Part shown: one piece after another, positions 6,717 through 12,534 of the stretch
How positions within the stretch are numbered: the stretch's first letter is position 1
How the letters are laid out: each line of letters begins with the position of its first letter
NCBI GenBank assembly: GCA_947382415.1
Contig: CANCYO010000043.1
Location: forward strand, 1 to 24,465
DNA length: 24,465 bases
Direction of reading: 5' to 3'
Source: an uncultured Lachnospiraceae bacterium
GTDB lineage: Bacteria > Bacillota > Clostridia > Lachnospirales > Lachnospiraceae
Notes under the pieces: generated by a model
Told to the model about the DNA's origin: nothing
Database searches by the model: none
The model's input: only the letters and a program-made list of their open reading frames with translations
Program-made: the position numbers and the translations under genes

Positions 6717-7205
6717 ATGCAGGAACAGATAAATATTTTTGTGGAATATATGAAGGAAAACGGCTGGAATGTTGAATACTGTGAAACACAGCCTCCGTGT
6801 CTTCCGAAGGTAATTACAGACAGATATGGAAATATTCCGGAGCAATGGCTTTCCTTTACTTCCGAAATTCAATATATGACAAACGCTGATGAGACCATGT
6901 GGTTTTTGTGTGCGGAAGATTATAACATACAGGGTGATGTGGCGTTTCAGTGGAATGATTGGGAATATATCAGCCTTGAGAGTGCACAAGACGATGAAGA
7001 TTGGCAGGCTGAAATAAAAAGATTTTGGGACGGTCATTTCCCGATTATCATGTCGGTAAGGGATGGGTATGCTTATTATGCCGTTTCCATGGAGGATGGC
7101 TCCATTGTGAAAGGGGTTGAGCCGGAATTTGAAGAGTGCAGGGTTGTTGCATCTTCTTTTGTGGATTTCATGGAAAAGGTTGTAAGCGGGCAACTGCGGT
7201 TATAA
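6717..7205 (+). CDS. SUKH (SMI1/KNR4-like) domain protein
   Basis: This acidic soluble protein of about 162 residues has C-terminal features of the SMI1/KNR4 (SUKH) fold: PEQWLSFTSEI near the front, a W-rich middle (FQWNDWEYISLE), FPIIMSVRDGYAYYAVSMED, then EPEFEECRVVASSFVDFMEKV at the end. In bacteria SUKH proteins are mostly immunity proteins of polymorphic toxin systems, but many occur as orphans, and no toxin gene is seen next to it. The start is uncertain. ATG at 6717 follows AAGGAGG (6693-6699) by 17 bases, longer than usual, while an upstream in-frame TTG at 6681 has a weaker AAGGAAA site 10 bases before it. The gene has a lower G+C look than its neighbours and sits beside the inverted-repeat element, both consistent with mobility but not proof. 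Confidence 0.72.
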   Translation: MQEQINIFVEYMKENGWNVEYCETQPPCLPKVITDRYGNIPEQWLSFTSEIQYMTNADETMWFLCAEDYNIQGDVAFQWNDWEYISLESAQDDEDWQAEIKRFWDGHFPIIMSVRDGYAYYAVSMEDGSIVKGVEPEFEECRVVASSFVDFMEKVVSGQLRL

Positions 7206-7211
7206 GCTAAG

Positions 7212-7244
7212 AACACACTTGACAGTGCAACACACTTGACAGTG
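7212..7244 (+). repeat. Two tandem 16-base repeats upstream of leuS
   Basis: AACACACTTGACAGTG occurs at 7212-7227 and exactly again at 7229-7244, one base apart (period 17). Each copy contains TTGACA. In the second copy the sequence CACACT-TGAC-AGTGTG (7231-7246) is a perfect inverted repeat covering the -35 box, so the pair could be a duplicated operator or simply a duplicated -35 region. Confidence 0.9.
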
Positions 7245-7264
7245 TGGGGGAAAGCGTCTAAAAT
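7236..7264 (+). promoter_or_regulatory. Strong promoter of leuS
   Basis: TTGACA (7236-7241), exactly 17 bases and TAAAAT (7259-7264) predict a start near 7271. The leader is only about 34 bases, too short for a T-box, so leuS here is not controlled by the tRNA-sensing leader common in Firmicutes. Confidence 0.8.
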
Positions 7265-7304
7265 GTAGGTTACGTCAGATATTTTAGGAAAAGAGGACAC
7301 TGAA

Positions 7305-9716
7305 ATGGCAGTACCATATAATCACCGCGAGGTGGAACAGAAGTGGCAGAAAATCTGGGATGAGGAGAAGGCGTTTAAGACTTCGGACGATTATTCCAAG
7401 CCGAAATATTATGCGTTGGTGGAGTTCCCTTATCCGTCGGGCCAGGGGCTTCATGTGGGGCATCCCCGTCCGTATACGGCATTGGACATTGTGGCCAGAA
7501 AGCGCAGAATGCAGGGGTATAATGTGCTTTATCCCATGGGCTGGGATGCGTTTGGGCTTCCCACGGAGAATTATGCCATCAAGAATCATATTCACCCCAG
7601 GATTGTGACGAAAAATAATGTGGAGCGTTTCAAAGGGCAGCTCCATGCGCTGGGCTATTCTTTTGACTGGGACAGAGAGATCAATACCACCGATCCGGAT
7701 TATTATAAATGGACACAGTGGATTTTCCTGAAACTGTTCAAGGCGGGGCTTGCCTACAAGTCGGAGATGCCCATCAACTGGTGTACCTCCTGTAAAGTGG
7801 GACTTGCCAATGAAGAGGTTGTAAACGGTGTGTGCGAGCGTTGCGGCGCTGAGGTTGTCAGAAAGGTAAAGAGTCAGTGGATGCTGAAGATTACCGAGTA
7901 TGCGGACAAGCTGATTCAGGGCCTGGACACTGTGGATTATATTGAGCGCGTCAAAGTCTCCCAGAAGAACTGGATCGGAAAGTCTCAGGGCGCGGAGGTG
8001 GATTTTGCCATCACGGGCAAGGAGGATAAGCTGCGCGTTTATACCACCAGGCCGGACACCCTGTTTGGCGCTACTTATATGGTGGTTTCTCCTGAACATC
8101 CCCTGATTGATAAATATCGGGATGAGATTAAAAATTATGAGGAGCTTTGCGTTTATCGGGAGCAGGCTGCCAGAAAGTCTGATTTTGAGCGGACAGAGCT
8201 GGCAAAAGATAAAACCGGTGTTGAGATCGACGGTATCACCGCAACCAATCCCGTGAATGGCAAGGAGATTCCGATCTGGATTTCCGATTATGTGTTGATG
8301 ACTTACGGTACCGGCGCTATCATGGCAGTGCCCGCCCATGACGAGAGAGACTGGGATTTTGCAAAGAAGTTCGGTCTGCCTATCATCGAGGTAGTGGCGG
8401 GAAGCAAGGTCAGCGTTCAGGAGCAGGTATACACGGATGTGGCTACGGGTACCATCGTAAATTCGGAGTTTTTGGACGGGCTGTCCGTGGCGGATGCAAA
8501 GGAGAAGATCATTGCCTATCTGGAGGAGAAGGGCATCGGCTGCAGCAAGACTAATTTCAAGCTGCGTGACTGGGTGTTCTCCAGACAGCGTTACTGGGGG
8601 GAACCGATTCCCATTGTAGAGTGTGAGAAATGCGGTTTTGTGCCTTTGGATGAGAGTGAACTGCCGCTGGAACTGCCCGAGGTGGAGAGTTATATGCCTA
8701 CGGACAACGGGGAATCTCCGCTGGCGGCGATGACAGACTGGGTGAATACTGTCTGTCCCTGCTGTGGCGGTCCGGCAAAGAGGGAGACTGATACCATGCC
8801 TCAGTGGGCAGGATCTTCCTGGTATTTTCTCCGTTATACGGATCCCCATAATAAGGAGGCTCTTGCCAGCAGGGAAGCGCTGGAGTACTGGATGCCTGTG
8901 GACTGGTACAACGGAGGGATGGAGCATACCACGCTTCATCTGTTGTATTCCAGATTCTGGCATAGATTTCTCTATGATCAGGGTCAGGTTCCCTGTCCCG
9001 AGCCTTATCAGAAACGGACGAGCCATGGCATGATCCTTGGTTCCAACGGGGAGAAGATGTCCAAATCCCGCGGAAATGTGGTGAATCCTGACGATATTGT
9101 GCAGGATTACGGCGCAGATACCCTGCGTACCTATGAGATGTTCATCGGCGCTTTTGATCTCTCCGCCGCCTGGAGCGAGGACGGCGTGAAGGGCTGCAGG
9201 AGATTTCTGGAGAGAGTCTGGAAGCTGCAGGATATTCTGGTGGACGGAGACGGGTACAGCGCGGATCTGGAGACCAAGATGCACCAGACCATCAAGAAGG
9301 TTTCCGGTGACTTTGAGAACCTGAAATATAATACTGCCATCGCGGCAATGATGGCCTTAATCAATGAATTCTATAGAAAGAATGAGGTGACCAGAGGCGA
9401 GTACAGGACGCTGCTTGTTCTGCTCAATCCTGTTGCACCCCACATTACGGAGGAATTGTGGCAGGCTGCAGGGTATGAGGGAAGAGTGTATCAGACCACG
9501 TGGCCAAAGTATGATGAGGCCAGGACTGTGGAGAGCACCGTGGAGCTGGGCGTGCAGATCAATGGTAAGCTGCGGGCCACGGTGACGGTGTCCAAGGATG
9601 AAGAGAAGGATGCGGTCATTGCCATGGCAAAAGAAGCTCTGGGAGATAAGCTTGCCGGTACCGTCGTGAAAGAGATTTATGTTCCCGGGCGTCTGGTGAA
9701 TCTTGTGGTGAAATAA
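7305..9716 (+). CDS. leuS: Leucyl-tRNA synthetase
   Basis: This 803-residue class Ia aminoacyl-tRNA synthetase joins leucine to tRNA-Leu in the cytoplasm. The HIGH motif is HVGHP (50-54) after EFPYPSGQGL, and the KMSKS loop is intact at 584-588. Between them lie the zinc-type cysteine pairs (CTSCKVG and CERCGA; then CEKCG and CPCCGG) and the editing domain, with TTRPDTLFGATYMVV and YGTGAIMAVPAHDERD. These last contain the conserved Thr-rich region and the Asp that positions misacylated amino acids for hydrolysis. The C-terminal anticodon-binding and LeuRS-specific domains are complete (PVAPHITEELW; VQINGKLRA). The length is normal for bacterial LeuRS. AAGAGGA at 7291-7297 gives a 7-base spacing to the ATG. 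It is transcribed alone. Confidence 0.99.
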   Translation: MAVPYNHREVEQKWQKIWDEEKAFKTSDDYSKPKYYALVEFPYPSGQGLHVGHPRPYTALDIVARKRRMQGYNVLYPMGWDAFGLPTENYAIKNHIHPRIVTKNNVERFKGQLHALGYSFDWDREINTTDPDYYKWTQWIFLKLFKAGLAYKSEMPINWCTSCKVGLANEEVVNGVCERCGAEVVRKVKSQWMLKITEYADKLIQGLDTVDYIERVKVSQKNWIGKSQGAEVDFAITGKEDKLRVYTTRPDTLFGATYMVVSPEHPLIDKYRDEIKNYEELCVYREQAARKSDFERTELAKDKTGVEIDGITATNPVNGKEIPIWISDYVLMTYGTGAIMAVPAHDERDWDFAKKFGLPIIEVVAGSKVSVQEQVYTDVATGTIVNSEFLDGLSVADAKEKIIAYLEEKGIGCSKTNFKLRDWVFSRQRYWGEPIPIVECEKCGFVPLDESELPLELPEVESYMPTDNGESPLAAMTDWVNTVCPCCGGPAKRETDTMPQWAGSSWYFLRYTDPHNKEALASREALEYWMPVDWYNGGMEHTTLHLLYSRFWHRFLYDQGQVPCPEPYQKRTSHGMILGSNGEKMSKSRGNVVNPDDIVQDYGADTLRTYEMFIGAFDLSAAWSEDGVKGCRRFLERVWKLQDILVDGDGYSADLETKMHQTIKKVSGDFENLKYNTAIAAMMALINEFYRKNEVTRGEYRTLLVLLNPVAPHITEELWQAAGYEGRVYQTTWPKYDEARTVESTVELGVQINGKLRATVTVSKDEEKDAVIAMAKEALGDKLAGTVVKEIYVPGRLVNLVVK

Positions 9717-9740
9717 TGTGCAGCTAAAGCTGCTGTACTG

Positions 9741-9780
9741 CGGCGGGCAGGCCCTGTGGATTATGGGGGCCTGCCCGCTG
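9741..9780. terminator. G+C-rich hairpin between leuS and the convergent gene
   Basis: GCGGGCAGGCC (9743-9753) pairs perfectly with GGCCTGCCCGC (9768-9778) across a 14-base loop, with two further outer pairs. It sits 25 bases after the leuS stop, between convergent genes, as a terminator would. No U-tract follows on either strand, so it is not a textbook intrinsic terminator and may protect a 3' end instead. Confidence 0.5.
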
Positions 9781-9828
9781 TCAGCATACAGGGATTTATA
9801 TATTTGTAAAATGGATGTTAATGATAAT

Positions 9829-10140
9829 TCATCCGTTAAAATGCTGTTTATAAATATTGTCGATTTGTTTCAATTCCTCGGGACTGCTGTATTTGCGGAT
9901 GGCTGCGATGGCTGACTGCAGCTCGGCCGGGGTAAAGGATAAATTTGCCGCTTTTGCCTCCTTGAGCACGGGCATCAAAAGCATCAGCATTTCTTTCTGA
10001 CCTTTCACAGGCCCGGCGGCTTCTTTGCGGGCATTTGCCTCATGGAACATTTTGCTGAGAAAATCCAGTTTTTCCTGTGGAATATTTCGTACCAGATCGT
10101 CCTCCATCCAGGCGGGACGGGTATTTGCGTTATCTGACAT
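9829..10140 (-). CDS. Hypothetical protein, second gene of a putative sporulation pair
   Basis: This 103-residue protein was not recognised. It starts MSDNANTRPAWMEDDLVRNI, is predicted to be mostly helical and soluble, and has a long amphipathic central segment (GQKEMLMLLMPVLKEAKAAN) followed by FTPAELQSAIAAIRKYSSPEELKQIDNIY. There is no signal peptide, membrane segment or cysteine. The ATG lies 17 bases downstream of the upstream gene's stop, whose TAG overlaps the GGGAGGA ribosome site, so the two are probably translationally coupled and their products may act together. Both proteins contain leucine- and methionine-rich helices, which would suit a hetero-oligomer, but that is inference. 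A sigma-E-like promoter stands upstream of the pair. Confidence 0.75.
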   Translation of the reverse strand: MSDNANTRPAWMEDDLVRNIPQEKLDFLSKMFHEANARKEAAGPVKGQKEMLMLLMPVLKEAKAANLSFTPAELQSAIAAIRKYSSPEELKQIDNIYKQHFNG

Positions 10141-10157
10141 ATTATGACCATTCCTCC

Positions 10158-10694
10158 CTATTCATTATTGTTGTTAAACATTCCCTGCATCGACTGCATT
10201 GCCTCCATCATCTGCGCCATATCTGCGCCGCCCAGCCCGGAGAGCATGTTCAAAAAGTCCGGTGGGCCGCTGGACTGACTGTTGTTTTCTCCACTGTCGG
10301 ACATTCCGCCGCCGGAGAACAGTTCCGGAGAAATTTCCTGCAGCATCTCTAGCATTTGCATCATTTCCTGCATATTTTCCCAATTTCGATAAAAATTCCT
10401 GATATTCTGCAGCTTTTCCTGCTCTGCGGAGGAACAGAAGGGCATCATTTCATCCAGCAGTTCCATAAGGCCGCCCTCAGGCCGTCTCAGTCCCGAATCC
10501 GGAGGGATGGAGACAGACGGATGCTCACGGACGAGCTGCAGTGTGTGCTGAAGCTCCAGAAATTTGATATATACAGCCAGCCGGCCCTGGACAGAAGGCT
10601 CCATATAGCTCAAAAGGAGCTTTAACATCTGAATATGGTTGGTGGTGAACAGGGCGTCAAAGGCCATCACCCGATCAGATTGTTTACTGTCCAT
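10158..10694 (-). CDS. Hypothetical protein with a Met-rich C-terminus, first gene of the pair
   Basis: This 178-residue protein was not recognised. Residues 1-65 are helical (AFDALFTTNHIQMLKLLLSY, then LAVYIKFLELQHTLQLV). A Pro-rich linker follows, and from about residue 75 onward come Met-rich segments (LMELLDEMMPF; WENMQEMMQMLEMLQEI). The last 50 residues are low-complexity with Gly, Ser and Asn and the motif MAQMMEAMQSMQGMF, ending NNNNE. It has no signal peptide, and the helices look amphipathic rather than transmembrane. The start is placed at 10694 because GGGAGG lies 5 bases upstream on that strand; a longer frame to 10715 has no such site. A near-perfect sigma-E promoter 30 bases upstream suggests expression in the sporulation mother cell. 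Confidence 0.78.
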   Translation of the reverse strand: MDSKQSDRVMAFDALFTTNHIQMLKLLLSYMEPSVQGRLAVYIKFLELQHTLQLVREHPSVSIPPDSGLRRPEGGLMELLDEMMPFCSSAEQEKLQNIRNFYRNWENMQEMMQMLEMLQEISPELFSGGGMSDSGENNSQSSGPPDFLNMLSGLGGADMAQMMEAMQSMQGMFNNNNE

Positions 10695-10725
10695 GGAAAC
10701 CTCCCGTGTGCGCATTCGTTTCTGT

Positions 10726-10752
10726 ATTTTATGCGCGGCCGCGCTGAAATAT
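10726..10752 (-). promoter_or_regulatory. Sigma-E-like sporulation promoter
   Basis: On the minus strand ATATT (10752-10748), exactly 14 bases and CATAAAAT (10733-10726) match the sigma-E consensus ATATT-N14-CATAMAAT as I recall it from Bacillus. The predicted start is about 25 bases before the ATG at 10694. No competing sigma-A promoter was seen. Confidence 0.55.
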
Positions 10753-10774
10753 GGCTGTCTGCCTGGTCTCCATG

Positions 10775-10799
10775 AAAAACAGGCTCCCGGGGGAGCCTG
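10775..10799 (-). terminator. Intrinsic terminator of the cysteine-rich gene
   Basis: CAGGCTCCC (10780-10788) pairs with GGGAGCCTG (10791-10799), and the minus-strand transcript continues into five U residues (A-run 10775-10779). It lies 23 bases past the stop of the cysteine-rich gene and separates it from the gene pair transcribed in the same direction. Confidence 0.85.
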
Positions 10800-10821
10800 C
10801 CTTTTAGGAATGATTCACAGT

Positions 10822-11160
10822 TTAGCAGCCGCAGGAATTGCAGTTGTTGTTGCAGCAGGAATCATTGCAGCCACAGTTGTTGCTGAAGCTGCTGCCACAT
10901 CCGCCGCCACAGAAGCAGCTGATAAGCAGAATCCAGATCAGCCAGTCACAGCAATTGTTGCCGTTGCCGCCGAAAAGTCCGCCGCCACAGCCATTGTTGC
11001 AGCCGTTGTTGCAGCTGTTGCCGCAGCTATTGCCACATCCGCCGCCGCAGAAGAGCAATAACAGGATAATCCACATGCAACTGTTGTTGCCGCCGAAGAA
11101 ACCGGAGCCATTGCCGCAGCCACAGCCGCAGCCGCAGTTGCCAGAAGTCAAACTACTCAT
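10822..11160 (-). CDS. Cysteine/glycine/asparagine-rich small protein with two hydrophobic modules
   Basis: This 112-residue protein contains about 23 cysteines, starting MSSLTSGNCGCGCGCGNGSG. It is built from two copies of one module: FFGGNNSCMWIILLLLFCGGGCG (shared pattern F-G-G-N, Cys, W-I-x-L-L, Cys, GGGCG) and LFGGN, CCDWLIWILLI, SCFCGGGCG. They are separated by CNNGC-type repeats and followed by a Cys/Asn tail. Each module has a short hydrophobic stretch bracketed by cysteines. No family was recognised. The composition recalls cross-linked spore-coat or crust proteins and small membrane-associated sporulation proteins such as YjcZ, but it is not a clear member. The start at 11160 follows GGAGG by 8 bases. 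A sigma-K-like promoter upstream supports late mother-cell expression. A cysteine-rich peptide precursor is the main alternative, although no maturase gene is present. Confidence 0.82.
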   Translation of the reverse strand: MSSLTSGNCGCGCGCGNGSGFFGGNNSCMWIILLLLFCGGGCGNSCGNSCNNGCNNGCGGGLFGGNGNNCCDWLIWILLISCFCGGGCGSSFSNNCGCNDSCCNNNCNSCGC

Positions 11161-11197
11161 GATTGTTGCCTCCAAAATAGAGTTTTGATTTATGGTG

Positions 11198-11226
11198 TAT
11201 TGTATGCAGGGCGGCATGTCTATGTT
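11198..11226 (-). promoter_or_regulatory. Sigma-K-like sporulation promoter
   Basis: On the minus strand AACA (11226-11223), 16 bases and CATACAATA (11206-11198) match the sigma-K consensus mACm-N16-CATAnnnTA as I recall it. The site is about 40 bases upstream of the ATG of the cysteine-rich gene. Confidence 0.5.
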
Positions 11227-11281
11227 TCTTCCGTTGAAGGGGATTTTGTAAAAAGATACAGCCCAAGATACAGAAAAATAC

Positions 11282-11309
11282 TTGCATAAATTCCGAGATA
11301 TAGTAAAAT
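11282..11309 (+). promoter_or_regulatory. Promoter of the sortase/surface-protein operon
   Basis: TTGCAT (11282-11287), 16 bases and TAAAAT (11304-11309) predict a start near 11316, about 33 bases before the sortase ATG. Two copies of AAGATACAG (11253-11261 and 11265-11273) lie just upstream and could bind a regulator. Confidence 0.55.
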
Positions 11310-11348
11310 AAAGATGAGAGAGACTTCATTGGAAACAGGGATGACAGG

Positions 11349-12530
11349 ATGGCGCAGAACGAATATAGAGTGGAGGAGCGCAGCTTCCGCACGGAGGCGG
11401 ATTACAGAAAGGCTCTGCGTGATAAGGAAACCATCGACAGACTCCGAAAAGAGTCTGCCGGGTACAGGGGAGCCGGATTACAGAAGCTGCGGGACGATGT
11501 CCACAATGGAAAATATAAATTTTATACCCTGTTGGGACAGGATTTTGAGGATGAGCTGACGGAGCGGCTCAGGCAGGAAGGACGACAGGGACCAAGCGGA
11601 GAGAAAAGGAAGGCGGGCGGCGGATCCGGCAGGACGGATCGGAAGCTAAAAGAGAAAAAGCAGGGACAGCCGGCAAAAGCCGTGCAGGTGTCGGAGGAGG
11701 CCGTGCAGGCTGAACTGCTCAGCCAGGAGCGGCGCAGGAAGTGGACGGTTCTGGTGTGCGCGGCAGTGGCTTTAGTCAGCCTTGGTTATTTTTCCGTATA
11801 TTTATATTTTTATCAGAGGACAGAGCGGGATAACAACCGGCTCGCAGCGCTGAAGGAGAAAGCGCCCATCGCTTCTGTGGGAGAAAAACCCGGCGGGGAA
11901 GTGGTGATACATTACACGGAAGAGGGCGAGCGGGAGATTCCCGAGATTCTGGATGAATATAAAAATTTGGTAATTAAGAACAAAAGGCTAATCGGATGGG
12001 TTAAAATTGACGATACAATAATAGATTACCCTGTAATGCAGACGACCAATAACGAGTATTATCTCGACCATAATCTGAATCAGGAGTACGATAAAAACGG
12101 CTCTATTTTTATGGATAAGGATTGCGATGTGTTAAAACCCAGCACAAATCTGATCCTGTACGGGCATCACATGAAGAGCGGAAAGATGTTCGGCGGGCTG
12201 GACAAATACAGTGATGAGGAGTATTATAAGAAACATAAGTATATAGATTTCGACACGATTTACGAGAAAGGGATCTATGAGATCATGTATGTGTTCCGTT
12301 CGCGGGTCTACAGTGCGGAGGAAGTGGTTTTTAAGTATTACCAGTTTATCGACGCCGTGAGCGAGGCGGAATTTGATTCCAATATGAATGAGATGGCGGC
12401 GATCTCCCTGTACGATACGGGAGTTACCGCCAGTTACGGGGATAGGCTGTTGACGCTTTCCACCTGTGATTATCAGGAAAAGAACGGCCGTTTTGTGGTA
12501 GTGGCCAAGAAGGTAGCAGAAAAGGAGTAG
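11349..12530 (+). CDS. srtB: Class B sortase with a long cytoplasmic N-terminal extension
   Basis: This 393-residue membrane-bound transpeptidase cuts a C-terminal sorting motif and links the protein to the cell wall. Residues 132-154 form one membrane anchor, and the catalytic domain faces outward. The triad is His273 (LYGHHM), Cys373 (TLSTCDY) and Arg381 (NGRFVVVA). The WVKIDDTIIDYPVMQ and NEYYLDHNL segments are typical of SrtB-like enzymes. The first 131 residues are highly charged and presumably cytoplasmic (MAQNEYRVEERSFRTEADYR, a KYKFYTLLGQDFEDEL segment, then a Lys/Gly/Gln-rich stretch), far longer than in S. aureus SrtB. The stop is 4 bases before the next ATG, so sortase and the TPKTG surface protein are in one operon and are likely enzyme and substrate. 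The ribosome site is weak (CAGGG, 8 bases). Confidence 0.95.
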   Translation: MAQNEYRVEERSFRTEADYRKALRDKETIDRLRKESAGYRGAGLQKLRDDVHNGKYKFYTLLGQDFEDELTERLRQEGRQGPSGEKRKAGGGSGRTDRKLKEKKQGQPAKAVQVSEEAVQAELLSQERRRKWTVLVCAAVALVSLGYFSVYLYFYQRTERDNNRLAALKEKAPIASVGEKPGGEVVIHYTEEGEREIPEILDEYKNLVIKNKRLIGWVKIDDTIIDYPVMQTTNNEYYLDHNLNQEYDKNGSIFMDKDCDVLKPSTNLILYGHHMKSGKMFGGLDKYSDEEYYKKHKYIDFDTIYEKGIYEIMYVFRSRVYSAEEVVFKYYQFIDAVSEAEFDSNMNEMAAISLYDTGVTASYGDRLLTLSTCDYQEKNGRFVVVAKKVAEKE

Positions 12531-12534
12531 AGAG

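Noticed and set aside
7212..7244. Possible CRISPR-like direct repeats
   Set aside because: There are only two copies, separated by a single base, with no spacers and no cas genes; a promoter duplication explains them better.
7265..7304. T-box leader for leuS
   Set aside because: The predicted leader is about 34 bases, with no room for the specifier stem, antiterminator or T-box sequence.
7284..9284. A 666-codon minus-strand open frame over leuS
   Set aside because: It is antisense to an intact leucyl-tRNA synthetase with all motifs and has no ribosome site or recognisable domain.
10639..11188. Plus-strand frames rich in Ala, Gln, Leu and Pro opposite the cysteine-rich gene
   Set aside because: They are the complement of Cys/Asn/Gly codon repeats. 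The minus strand has the good ribosome site, promoter match and terminator.
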